Source of the DNA: Amycolatopsis vancoresmycina
Lineage (GTDB): Bacteria; Actinomycetota; Actinomycetes; Mycobacteriales; Pseudonocardiaceae
DNA: 64,000 nt
Direction of reading: 5' to 3'
Assembly: GCF_000716785.1 (NCBI RefSeq)
Contig: NZ_JNYY01000008.1
Location: 62,001 to 126,000 of the forward strand
Shown: piece by piece, positions 1 through 10,026 of the stretch
Position numbering within the stretch: position 1 is the stretch's first letter
Layout of the letters: each line of letters starts with the position of its first letter
Made by a program: the position numbers and the translations under genes
The notes under the pieces: generated by a model
What the model was told of the DNA's origin: nothing
Seen by the model: the letters and a program-made list of their open reading frames with translations, nothing else
Database searches by the model: none

Positions 1-1125
<1,125 letters not shown>

Positions 1126-1155
1126 GGCGGCTCCTCTGCTTACTGTCCTGATGCC

Positions 1156-1213
1156 CCGAACGGTAACTCCGGACACTCTTCCCAGGCTTGTCCGAACGGC
1201 TAAAATCGCTCGT
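1156..1213. promoter_or_regulatory. pruA/pucR divergent control region with repeated CCGAACGG boxes
   Basis: Two direct copies of CCGAACGG lie at 1156-1163 and 1192-1199. Between and overlapping them is an inverted pair CGGACA (1170-1175) and TGTCCG (1189-1194). A good -10 box, TAAAAT, lies at 1201-1206 on the plus strand, 7 nt before an ATG at 1214. The repeats are a plausible binding site for the adjacent PucR regulator; this is inference from position. Confidence 0.5.
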
Positions 1214-1246
1214 ATGATCTTGTTCGATCGGATAGCTTGGCGATGA
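1214..1246 (+). CDS. Possible 10-residue leader peptide upstream of the PucR gene
   Basis: ATG at 1214 is 7 nt after the TAAAAT box, the spacing expected for a leaderless start. It opens a 10-codon frame (MILFDRIAWR) whose TGA at 1244-1246 overlaps the ATG of the regulator at 1243 as ATGA. Such an arrangement could couple translation of the regulator to that of the leader. The reading frame is short, so chance cannot be excluded. Confidence 0.35.
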   Translation: MILFDRIAWR

Positions 1247-2796
1247 CCTCGCTGCGGCACGTGCTGGCCACGCTCGGCGAGCCGCTCGTCGAGGTCGTGG
1301 TGGCCCCGCACGGCCTCGGCGTCCCGGTCACCGACGTCGTCATCCTCGACCCCGAGGACCCCCTGGAGGCGTCCCCCGGCGACCTGGTGCTGGTGATCGG
1401 CGCGCGCGGCCGGGCGGCGGCGCCGGCCATCCGGGCGGCCGGGCGCGGCGGCGCGGCCGCGGTGGCGGTCAAGGGCGCGACCGGCGCCGACGTCGCCGCC
1501 GACGCGGGCGTCGCCCTGCTCACCGTCGGCGCCGAGGCGCGCTGGGAGCAGGTGGAGGCGCTGGCCCGTGGCGTCGTCGAGGCGGCGCGCGCGGGCGGCG
1601 AGGCGGCCAGCGGCGAGGTGCTCGGCGACCTGTTCGCCCTGGCCCAGACCATCGCGACGCTCACCGGCGGCCTGGTCAGCATCGAGGACACGGCGAACCG
1701 GGTGCTCGCCTACTCCCGGGCGGGCGACGAGGTCGACGAGCTGCGGCGGCTGTCGATCCTCGGCCGCGAAGGCCCGGAACGCTACCTGGCGATGCTCCGC
1801 GAATGGGGCGTCTACCAGCGGCTTCGGGCGGGCGAAGGGATCGTGCGGATCGACGAGCGGCCCGAGCTGGGCATCCGCCGCCGGATCGCGGCCGGCATCC
1901 ACGCGGGCAAGCAGCCGCTCGGCACGATCTGGGTCCAGGAGGGCGCCCAGCCGCTCACCGAACGCGCCGAGACGGCCCTGCTCGGCGCGAGCCGCACCCT
2001 GGCCCCCCAGCTGATCCGCGCCCGCACGCTGCCCAGCCCCGAGCTGCGGCTGCGCGAAAACCTCCTGGCCAGCCTGCTGGAGGGACGCCTGGACGCGGAG
2101 TCCGTCGCCGACGACATCGGCGCCGACCCGGCTCGCCCGGCGCAGGTGCTGGCGGTTTCGCTGGAGCGCTCGGACAACCGGCAGCTGCGGCGGGCCGAGC
2201 TGGTGCACCTGATCGCCGTGCACACCGCGGCCTACCGGCGCAGCGCGCTGGTGAGCGTGATCGGCGGCCGCGTCTACGCACTGCTGCCGGACCTGCCCGA
2301 ACACTCCGACGCGGCGGTGCTGGCGCTGGCGCGCGAAATCGCCGCCACCGCCCGCCGGCACCTGGACGTCCCGGTCCGGGCCGCCCTCGGCGGGGTCGTG
2401 CCCCGGCTGTCGGACGCGGCCGCCTCCCGCGGCGACGCCGACCGCGTCCTGGCGGCGATGACGCGCGGGCAGTGGCCCGCCGACGTCGCTTCGCTGGCCG
2501 ACGTGCGCGCCGAGGTGCTGTTGTCGGAGGTGCTGGCCTACCTGGGTGCGCAGCCGCGCATCCGCGACCCGCGGCTGACGACCCTGGTGGAGCACGACAC
2601 CGAACACGGCGGCATCCTGGTCCCGGCCGTGCTGGCCTGGCTGAACGCGTTCGGCGACGTCCGGGCGGCCGCCCGGGTGCTGAACATCCACCCGAACACG
2701 GTCCGGTACCGCGTCCGGCGCGCGGCGGAAGTGTCCGGAGTGGACTTCGACGACCCCGCGCAGCGCCTGCTCACTCAGCTGCAGCTGCGGCTCTGA
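1243..2796 (+). CDS. PucR-family transcriptional regulator, probable proline-utilisation activator
   Basis: A 517-residue DNA-binding regulator. The C-terminal 60 residues form the PucR-type helix-turn-helix (VRAAARVLNIHPNTVRYRV). The N-terminal half carries a ligand-sensing region beginning MTSLRHVLATLGEPLVEVVV, followed by a GGDEF-like/CdaR middle segment. A TTG at 1237 is also in frame, but ATG at 1243 fits better because it overlaps the stop of the possible leader peptide. It is divergent from pruA. In mycobacteria the equivalent regulator PruC activates pruA/pruB when proline is present, and the same job is inferred here from context. Family assignment is firm, the ligand is not shown. 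Confidence 0.85.
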   Translation: MTSLRHVLATLGEPLVEVVVAPHGLGVPVTDVVILDPEDPLEASPGDLVLVIGARGRAAAPAIRAAGRGGAAAVAVKGATGADVAADAGVALLTVGAEARWEQVEALARGVVEAARAGGEAASGEVLGDLFALAQTIATLTGGLVSIEDTANRVLAYSRAGDEVDELRRLSILGREGPERYLAMLREWGVYQRLRAGEGIVRIDERPELGIRRRIAAGIHAGKQPLGTIWVQEGAQPLTERAETALLGASRTLAPQLIRARTLPSPELRLRENLLASLLEGRLDAESVADDIGADPARPAQVLAVSLERSDNRQLRRAELVHLIAVHTAAYRRSALVSVIGGRVYALLPDLPEHSDAAVLALAREIAATARRHLDVPVRAALGGVVPRLSDAAASRGDADRVLAAMTRGQWPADVASLADVRAEVLLSEVLAYLGAQPRIRDPRLTTLVEHDTEHGGILVPAVLAWLNAFGDVRAAARVLNIHPNTVRYRVRRAAEVSGVDFDDPAQRLLTQLQLRL

Positions 2797-2815
2797 TCCT
2801 GCTAGCTTCGCGCGC

Positions 2816-3472
2816 GTGGATCTCTTTTCGCGCACGTGGGCGGCGTTGCGCGCCGCGGTCGCCGCGGTTCCCGACAGCGACTTCGCGCAGCCGTCGGGCT
2901 GCCGGGGCTGGCTGGTCCGGGACCTGGTCTGCCACCTGGTCATCGACGCGCAGGACGTGCTGATCACGCTGGCCACGCCGGCGTCCTCGGCGGTGACGCA
3001 CGACGCGGTGACGTACTGGTCGGTGGCTTCCGAGCCGCCCTCGGGCGAGGACCCGCTGGACGCGCTGATCGTCCGGCTGGCGGCGGCGTACGAGGACCCG
3101 GCGCTGCTGAAGTTCCACCTCGACGACGTGGGGTCGGCGGCCGGCCGCGCGGCGGACCTGGCGGACCCGGGGATGCGGGTGTCGACGCAGGACATGGTGC
3201 TGACGGCGGGCGACTACCTCTCGGCGTACGTGCTGGAGTGGACGCTGCACCACCTCGATCTGGTGGCCCACCTGCCGTCGGCCGCCGGGCCGCCCGCCGA
3301 GGGCCTGGCCCGGACGCGGGTGGTGCTGGAGAAGATCGCGGGCACGGCGTTCCCGGCGTCGCTCCCGGACACCGACGTCCTGCTGGTGGCGACGGGCCGG
3401 CGCGCGCCGACCGAGGCCGAAACGGCGGAGCTGGGCGAGCTGGCCGCGCGGCTGCCGTTCGTGCTCGGGTGA
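2816..3472 (+). CDS. Maleylpyruvate isomerase-like, mycothiol-dependent (DinB-fold) protein
   Basis: 218 residues of the TIGR03083-type family, four-helix DinB-like proteins that bind a metal and often use mycothiol. The N-terminal helix pair with CRGWLVRDLVCHLV supplies the first histidine ligand, and LEWTLHHLDLVAH supplies two more. The substrate cannot be read from sequence. The GTG start at 2816 lies 6 nt after TAGCTT, a -10-like box, so the message is probably leaderless. It is separated from pucR by 19 nt and ends inside a perfect palindrome shared with the convergent S1 gene. The related thiol transferases and isomerases act in the cytosol. Confidence 0.75.
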   Translation: MDLFSRTWAALRAAVAAVPDSDFAQPSGCRGWLVRDLVCHLVIDAQDVLITLATPASSAVTHDAVTYWSVASEPPSGEDPLDALIVRLAAAYEDPALLKFHLDDVGSAAGRAADLADPGMRVSTQDMVLTAGDYLSAYVLEWTLHHLDLVAHLPSAAGPPAEGLARTRVVLEKIAGTAFPASLPDTDVLLVATGRRAPTEAETAELGELAARLPFVLG

Positions 3473-3494
3473 GGCAGGGCGCCCTGCCTCACCC
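3467..3494. terminator. Perfect 28-nt palindrome between convergent genes
   Basis: The two 14-nt arms (GGGTGAGGCAGGGC and its complement) meet with no spacer. The structure spans the stop codon of the DinB-like gene and lies just before the stop of the S1 gene on the other strand. It is a likely bidirectional terminator, though no T-tract follows. Confidence 0.7.
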
Positions 3495-3502
3495 GGCTCA
3501 CG

Positions 3503-3721
3503 TCACGCCTTCACCAGGCTGAACCGGCGCCGCTCGACGTCGATCTGCTCGATGCGGACCGGCAGCCTGGTCCCGGCCTGCGGAGCCGCGTCCGTCACCA
3601 GCAAGCCGTGGATGCCGTCCGCGACCTCGACGAACGCGCCGAACGGCAGCACCCGGGTCACGACGCCGTCGAGGACACCGCCCTCGGCGTGGGCCGCGAC
3701 GAACTCCTGCCATGGGGTCAT
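3503..3721 (-). CDS. Small stand-alone S1-domain RNA-binding protein
   Basis: A 72-residue protein that is essentially one S1 OB-fold: GGVLDGVVTRVLPFGAFVEV, then HGLLVTDAA and the basic end RIEQIDVERRRFSLVKA. S1 domains bind single-stranded RNA, and free-standing ones often associate with ribosomes or RNA turnover. The Shine-Dalgarno sequence is unusually complete (AAAGGAGGTGA, 6 nt before ATG at 3721), so translation should be strong. A probable -10 (TATCCT on the minus strand, at 3867-3872) gives a leader of about 138 nt that contains a GC hairpin. Family call is good; role unknown. Confidence 0.75.
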   Translation of the reverse strand: MTPWQEFVAAHAEGGVLDGVVTRVLPFGAFVEVADGIHGLLVTDAAPQAGTRLPVRIEQIDVERRRFSLVKA

Positions 3722-3777
3722 GCGATTTCACCTCCTTTCCGCGCACGTCCCGATCAGGGGGTTGCGTGCGAGGAGGC

Positions 3778-3796
3778 GGCGGCCCGCGGGGCCGCC
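3778..3796 (-). promoter_or_regulatory. Hairpin in the 5' leader of the S1-domain gene
   Basis: Eight-base arms GGCGGCCC/GGGCCGCC with a 3-nt loop, lying between the predicted promoter (-10 at 3867-3872) and the very strong ribosome-binding site at 3728-3738. It could be an mRNA-stabilising or thermo-sensitive leader element. Function is inferred from position only. Confidence 0.3.
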
Positions 3797-3939
3797 CGGA
3801 GGTCACGGCACAGCCGGGTACCCCGTCTGCTCACGGCTCGAGGCCGACCCGGCAGTCACGGGAAAAAGGATACCGCCCGGGCGCGGAAATACGCGACCGG
3901 TAATTCTCCGACGCGCTGTCCGGACATCGGGAAATCGAG

Positions 3940-4926
3940 TCACGCGAGCGTGCGCAGATCCGCCAGTTCGGCGAGCGCGGCGAAAGATTCGAAACGCGCG
4001 GATTGGTCGTAGGCGGCGGTCGTGGCGAGCACTTCGTCGGCGCCGGCGGCCGCGACGAGCGTCCCCAGCCGGTCTGCCACCTCGGCCGGGGTGCCGGAGA
4101 TCTGGCCGTCGAGGGTCTCCTCGAGCCGGCTGCGCTCGTGGCCGGTCATCGGCCCGGCGAGGATGTCGCCGGGCGGCTCCAGCGGCGGGAAGACGCCGTG
4201 GGAGCGCGAGTAGACCGTCGCCCAGGCTTCGGAGACGAGCAGGCGCCGGGCGTCCGCGGCCGAATCCGCCAAGGCAATCGCCGTCGACACCACGACGTAC
4301 GGTTCGCGCGCCCACTCGGACGGCCGGAAGCCGTCCCGGTAGCGCGTCACGGCTTCGGTGAGGGCCCGTTCCCCGCGGACCGGCGCGATCACCAGCGGCA
4401 GCCCGAGTTCCGCGGCGAGGTCGGCGCCGGAGCCGGTGGCCAGCAGGAACGGCGGCACGCGCAGGCCCTCGGCCGGGTAGGCGTGAACACCGCGGTGCGC
4501 ACCCGCGAAGAACCCGAGCAGCGCCCGCACCTGCGCCCCGAAGTCGTCGGCCGCTTCCTTGCCGTGGCCCAGCGCTTCGCGGACCCCGGCGGTGAAGCCG
4601 ACCGACCGGCCGAGCCCCATGTCGATCCGGCCCGGGTGAAGAGCTTCCAGGACACCGAACTGCTCGGCCACGACCAGCGGCCGGTGGTTCGGCAGCATCA
4701 CGCCCCCGGTCCCGACGCGGATCCGGCTGGTCGCCCCGGCGACGGCGGCGGCCAGCACGGTCGGCGCGGACCCGGCGACCCCGGGCACGCCGTGGTGTTC
4801 GGAAACCCAGAACCGGTGGTAGCCCAGCCGTTCGATGCCGGCGGCGAAGGCGACGGTGTCCCGCAGCGCCCGCGCGGTCCCGCCGTCGCGCCGCACGGGC
4901 GAGCGATCGAGCACGGAGAACCTCAC
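3940..4926 (-). CDS. LLM-class flavin-dependent oxidoreductase (MsnO8-like)
   Basis: A 328-residue bacterial-luciferase-like TIM barrel that uses reduced FMN or F420. It opens MRFSVLDRSPVRRDGGTA, typical of the TIGR03558 subfamily, followed by the family motifs YHRFWVSEHHG, RIRVGTGGVMLPNHRPL and RIDMGLGRSVG. Length matches the family. The substrate is unknown; members act on many small organic molecules. It is monocistronic here: 218 nt separate it from the S1 gene and 36 nt from the DUF6221 gene on the same strand. ATG at 4926 is the first good start and agrees with the usual N-terminus. Confidence 0.85.
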   Translation of the reverse strand: MRFSVLDRSPVRRDGGTARALRDTVAFAAGIERLGYHRFWVSEHHGVPGVAGSAPTVLAAAVAGATSRIRVGTGGVMLPNHRPLVVAEQFGVLEALHPGRIDMGLGRSVGFTAGVREALGHGKEAADDFGAQVRALLGFFAGAHRGVHAYPAEGLRVPPFLLATGSGADLAAELGLPLVIAPVRGERALTEAVTRYRDGFRPSEWAREPYVVVSTAIALADSAADARRLLVSEAWATVYSRSHGVFPPLEPPGDILAGPMTGHERSRLEETLDGQISGTPAEVADRLGTLVAAAGADEVLATTAAYDQSARFESFAALAELADLRTLA

Positions 4927-4962
4927 GCCGGGTGCAACACGCGCGGCGCGCGGAGATTCCCG

Positions 4963-5355
4963 TCAGGGCCGCCAGCGCTCGCTGTACTCCGGGTGGTCGG
5001 CGTAGGGCAGGGCCAGCAGCCGCAGGGTGAGGCACCAGTTGGAGCCGGCCTCGTCGGCGGGCACGTGGCAGGTCTCACACCAGTATTCGCTGCCGTAGAG
5101 CGGAAAACCGGGGACCTTCTCCGACACCGTGGTGCGGTGGGCGAGCAGGATCCGCCGGGTCGCCTCGATCTCGTTGATCATCTGGTTGACCACGTCGAGC
5201 TCGAGGTCGGTCAGCCCGCGGATCTTCTGTTCCACGGCGACCTTGGTCTCGCCGCGGTTCATCGCCTCGCCGGCCTTGGCCTTGTTGACGGCCTGCATGA
5301 TCAACGCCTGCCGCGCACCCACACGCGCGGCGAGGAATGCGATCAGGTCGTCCAC
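4963..5355 (-). CDS. DUF6221 family protein
   Basis: A 130-residue soluble protein, recognised as DUF6221 by its start MDDLIAFLAARV, the central helix EIEATRRILLAHR and its ending LALPYADHPEYSERW. It also has a CETCH pair and a later cysteine (SNWCLTLRLL), which might bind metal or form a disulfide. The function is unknown. Members are widespread and often multi-copy in Streptomyces, Amycolatopsis and relatives. A GGAAGGAGG-like site precedes ATG at 5355. The following 254 nt, up to ligD, hold no gene that I can see. Confidence 0.7.
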   Translation of the reverse strand: MDDLIAFLAARVGARQALIMQAVNKAKAGEAMNRGETKVAVEQKIRGLTDLELDVVNQMINEIEATRRILLAHRTTVSEKVPGFPLYGSEYWCETCHVPADEAGSNWCLTLRLLALPYADHPEYSERWRP

Positions 5356-5609
5356 GCACGGCCTCCTTCCTCGAACCCGCCCCCCGATGGCCCCGGGGAG
5401 TCGTCGATTCGGAACGGCACGTTACGCCGTCGGAGGTCAAGATCGTGACAACGAGATCGGCCGTGCAACATTTGTGACCCGAAAGGCGACAGCGGGCGCT
5501 TGCGCGATCACCCGCCGCATTGCCGCTTGGGACATTCGGCGCAGCGTGGCCAGGATTTCCCGGCACCGCTGTGGTTCTTGTTACACAGGCACCGCCGCAA
5601 ACCCCGACC

Positions 5610-6626
5610 TCAGTCGTTCCGCGCCTTGCTCGGCTGGACCCGCTTCGGCTCCCCCGGCATCTTCGGGTAGTCCGGCGGGTACGGCAGCTCACCCTCCCCG
5701 CGGTCCCGCGCATCCCGCTCGTACCACTCCAGCGCCGTCTCCAGCCCGAACGGCGAGGCATCCATCGCCGCGTGCAGGTCACCGTGCTCCGCCAAGAACG
5801 CCGGGATCGTCAGCACGTCGAAGTCGTCCGCGTCCACCTCGCCCAGCAACTCCCACGTCAGCGGGGTCGACACCGTTGCGCGCGGGGTGCCGCGGACCGA
5901 CCAGCTCGACGCCACCGTGCGGTCGCGGGCCGCCTGGTTGTAGTCCAGGAACACCCGCCCGCCGCGCTCCTCCTTCCACCACGCCACCGTCGCCTTGTCC
6001 GGGATGCGGCGGGCCACCTCGCGGCCCAGGGCGATCACCGCGTGGCGGACCGCCACGAAGTCCCACTCCGGGCGGATCCGGACCAGCACGTGCACCCCGC
6101 GGCCGCCGGAGGTCTTCGGGTAGCCCGTCAGGCCCGCGTCCGCCAGGACCTCGCGGACCACCATCGCCACCTCGACGGCGTCGGCGAAGCCCGCGCGGTC
6201 CGGCGGGTCCACGTCGATGCGCAGCTCGTCCGGGTGGTCGACGTCGGCGCTGCGGACCGGCCACGGGTGGAAGTCGAACGTGCCCAGGTTGGCCGCCCAC
6301 GCGAACACCGCCGGCTCGGTCGGGCACACCTCCGCCGCCTTGCGGCCCGAGGGGAACGTGATCTCCGCCGTCGAGACCCAGTCGGGCGCGCCCTTGGGCA
6401 CGCGCTTGGCGTAGAACCACTCGCCCTCGACGCCGTCGACGTAGCGCTTCAGGGTCGTCGGCCGCTCGCCGATCGCGCGCAGCAGCGGGGCGCCGACCGT
6501 GATGTAGTGCTCGACCACCTGGCGCTTCGTGATGCCGCGCTGAGGGAAGTACACCTTGTCCGGGCTCGTGACGCGGACCGTGCGGCCGCCCACCTCGTAC
6601 TCGACCGGGTCACCGTGCTTGGGCAT
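5610..6626 (-). CDS. ligD: Stand-alone LigD polymerase-domain protein (archaeo-eukaryotic primase fold)
   Basis: 338 residues matching only the polymerase (PolDom) module of bacterial NHEJ ligase D, without the nuclease or ligase modules. Visible signatures are VTSPDKVYFPQRGITK near the N-terminus, the template/nucleotide region LKRYVDGVEGEWFYAKR, the metal-binding acidic motif ELRIDVDPPD, and KTSGGRGVHVLV. The enzyme adds ribo- or deoxynucleotides and fills gaps when ends are joined with Ku. No Ku gene is in the window. Split PolDom proteins (LigD2/PolD-type) are common in actinobacteria, so this is probably not a truncation. The symbol denotes the family; this is not full-length LigD. Confidence 0.88.
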   Translation of the reverse strand: MPKHGDPVEYEVGGRTVRVTSPDKVYFPQRGITKRQVVEHYITVGAPLLRAIGERPTTLKRYVDGVEGEWFYAKRVPKGAPDWVSTAEITFPSGRKAAEVCPTEPAVFAWAANLGTFDFHPWPVRSADVDHPDELRIDVDPPDRAGFADAVEVAMVVREVLADAGLTGYPKTSGGRGVHVLVRIRPEWDFVAVRHAVIALGREVARRIPDKATVAWWKEERGGRVFLDYNQAARDRTVASSWSVRGTPRATVSTPLTWELLGEVDADDFDVLTIPAFLAEHGDLHAAMDASPFGLETALEWYERDARDRGEGELPYPPDYPKMPGEPKRVQPSKARND

Positions 6627-6694
6627 GCGGCCACGCTAGCGGTGATCGCGCCGCCCGGCTCCCGCGAAACCGCCCGGCCGGTAGGCTGGAGCGG

Positions 6695-7417
6695 GTGTCC
6701 GGCCGCACCAAGCTGATCGTCGCGCTCGCCGTGCTCGCCCTCTTCGCGGCGGCCGCGGTGCTGCTGCCGATCCCCGGTCCGGCCGAACTGCGGGCCTGGG
6801 CCGCCACCACCGGCCCCGCGACGCCGCTCGTGCTGTTCGTCGCGTACTCGCTGCTCACCGTCGCCCCCGTCCCGCGCACGGTGTTCAACCTCGCCGCCGG
6901 CCTGCTCGTCGGCACCACGGCCGGGATCGCGATCGGCCTGGTCGCCACCACGATCGCGGCCGCGCTGTCCTTCGGGCTGGCCCGCCTGCTCGGCCGCGAC
7001 CTGGTCACCCGCCACCTGCACCGGTCCGCCGTGCGGACGGTCAACGACCGGCTCGCCGGCGGCGGCACGCTCGCCATCACGTCGCTGCGGCTGATCCCGG
7101 TGGTGCCGTTCGCGCCCTTCAGCTACCTCTGCGGGGTGTCCTCGGTGCGGCTCGCCCCGTACCTGGCCGGTACGCTGCTCGGCAGTGTGCCCGGTACGGT
7201 CGCGGTGGTCGTCCTCGGCGACGCGCTGACCGGCGACACGCCGCCCGCGCTGCTCGCCTGTTACGGCGTGTTCGCGCTGGCCGGGGCGATCGGGCTGGTC
7301 AAGGTGTTCAAGAAGCGGGCACCGGGCGAAGCGGGCCCGCCGGACCGGCTGGCTGACGCGAAGAGCACGCGGCCGACCGCTACACTCGATCGGGTGCGCG
7401 AAGCGGAAACGCGCTGA
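6695..7417 (+). CDS. TVP38/TMEM64 family (VTT-domain) inner-membrane protein
   Basis: 240 residues with five or six hydrophobic stretches. The VTT/SNARE-associated core includes TVAPVPRTVFNLAAGLLVG, the arginine-containing helix GRDLVTRHL, and TSLRLIPVVPFAPFSYLCG. Family members are proposed lipid scramblases or transporters. The C-terminus is a short charged cytosolic tail. GTG at 6695 is 7 nt after TAGGCT, so the message is probably leaderless. The kinase gene follows in the same direction after 42 nt, and a TACACT box inside this gene at 7381-7386 may be the kinase promoter. Confidence 0.8.
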   Translation: MSGRTKLIVALAVLALFAAAAVLLPIPGPAELRAWAATTGPATPLVLFVAYSLLTVAPVPRTVFNLAAGLLVGTTAGIAIGLVATTIAAALSFGLARLLGRDLVTRHLHRSAVRTVNDRLAGGGTLAITSLRLIPVVPFAPFSYLCGVSSVRLAPYLAGTLLGSVPGTVAVVVLGDALTGDTPPALLACYGVFALAGAIGLVKVFKKRAPGEAGPPDRLADAKSTRPTATLDRVREAETR

Positions 7418-7459
7418 GCAGGGCCACCACCACCGGGAATTTCGTCAGGAGCAGTCGCC

Positions 7460-9136
<1,677 letters not shown>

Positions 9137-9189
9137 GAGTTAACGCGCGTTCAGTGGGCTGACGGGCGCCGATGGCCTACCGTGGTGGC

Positions 9190-9495
9190 ATGGCCGACAA
9201 CGGAGCTTCGCTGCCGGGCCAGAATCCTCGCTTCCACGAGGACCTGGTCGGCCTGGACCCGTACGACCCGGAGGCGCGCGCGTTCGCCGAGCACCTCGAC
9301 CGCATCGAGCGGTGCGGCCCCAACTACACCATCGAAGCCGCCCTCGACGGGGTGGCCGACTTCGCCGACTCCAGCAACCGCCTGGGCGGGCTGCGCTACT
9401 GGGTGTCCGCCTTGATCGTGGTCCTCATCGTGCTCGGCGTGATCGTGGCCGCATGGGACATCGTGGTGCACGCCCTCGCCTGGCTCGCGGCGTAA
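9190..9495 (+). CDS. Small single-pass membrane protein of unknown function
   Basis: 101 residues: a soluble, acidic N-terminal part (RFHEDLVGLDPYDPEARAF, then EHLDRIERCGPNYTIEAAL) and a C-terminal membrane helix (WVSALIVVLIVLGVIVAAW). ATG at 9190 follows TACCGT by 6 nt, suggesting a leaderless transcript; an ATG at 9172 is also in frame but lies upstream of that box. I do not recognise the family. It stands between the kinase and msrB, and the msrB -10 box overlaps its stop codon. Confidence 0.6.
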   Translation: MADNGASLPGQNPRFHEDLVGLDPYDPEARAFAEHLDRIERCGPNYTIEAALDGVADFADSSNRLGGLRYWVSALIVVLIVLGVIVAAWDIVVHALAWLAA

Positions 9496-9505
9496 CGTGG
9501 ACCGG

Positions 9506-9937
9506 GTGAAAGGTATGAAACCCGTTGTCGGCGCGACCCCGCGCGTCGTGAAGTCCGAGCAGGAGTGGCGGGCGCAGCTCAGCCCCGACGAGTACGCCGT
9601 GCTCCGCCAGGCGGGGACCGAACGGCCGTTCACCGGCGAGTACACCGACACCAAGACCACCGGCGTCTACGAGTGCCGCGCGTGCGGTGCCGAGCTGTTC
9701 CGCAGCGACACGAAGTTCGAGAGCCACTGCGGCTGGCCGTCGTTCTTCGACCCGGCCGACTCCGACGCCGTGCTGCTGCGCGAAGACCGCACCATGGGCA
9801 TGAAGCGGATCGAGGTGCTCTGCGCCTCGTGCCACAGCCACCTCGGGCACGTCTTCGAGGGCGAGGGCTACCCGACCCCGACCGACCAGCGCTACTGCAT
9901 CAACTCCATCTCGTTGAAGCTGGTACCCGAGCTGTAG
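9506..9937 (+). CDS. msrB: Peptide-methionine (R)-S-oxide reductase
   Basis: 143 residues. Reduces methionine R-sulfoxide in proteins. The two CxxC zinc sites are visible (YECRACGAELF and EVLCASCHSHLGHVF), as are the signature CGWPSFFDP and the catalytic segment RYCINSISL with its cysteine. The start is uncertain: GTG 9497, GTG 9506 and ATG 9515 are in frame. GTG 9506 lies exactly 7 nt after TAACGT at 9493-9498, fitting a leaderless promoter; ATG 9515 is equally close to the conserved N-terminus. In M. tuberculosis msrB (Rv2674) is also near hemQ. Confidence 0.93.
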   Translation: MKGMKPVVGATPRVVKSEQEWRAQLSPDEYAVLRQAGTERPFTGEYTDTKTTGVYECRACGAELFRSDTKFESHCGWPSFFDPADSDAVLLREDRTMGMKRIEVLCASCHSHLGHVFEGEGYPTPTDQRYCINSISLKLVPEL

Positions 9938-10026
9938 CAGCCGGCAGCCTAAATCCTCCTTAAGCGAGCAACCCGCCGCCCTTCCTCGAACGTGGTCACC
10001 GCACACGGACGAGGGAGGGCGGACTC

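Noticed and set aside
5129..6361. Plus-strand 410-codon frame across DUF6221 and ligD
   Set aside because: Pro/Arg/Ser-rich shadow; both minus-strand genes are supported by family motifs.
9172..9189. Upstream ATG for the small membrane protein
   Set aside because: It lies upstream of the TACCGT box that is 6 nt before ATG 9190, so it would not be on a leaderless transcript.
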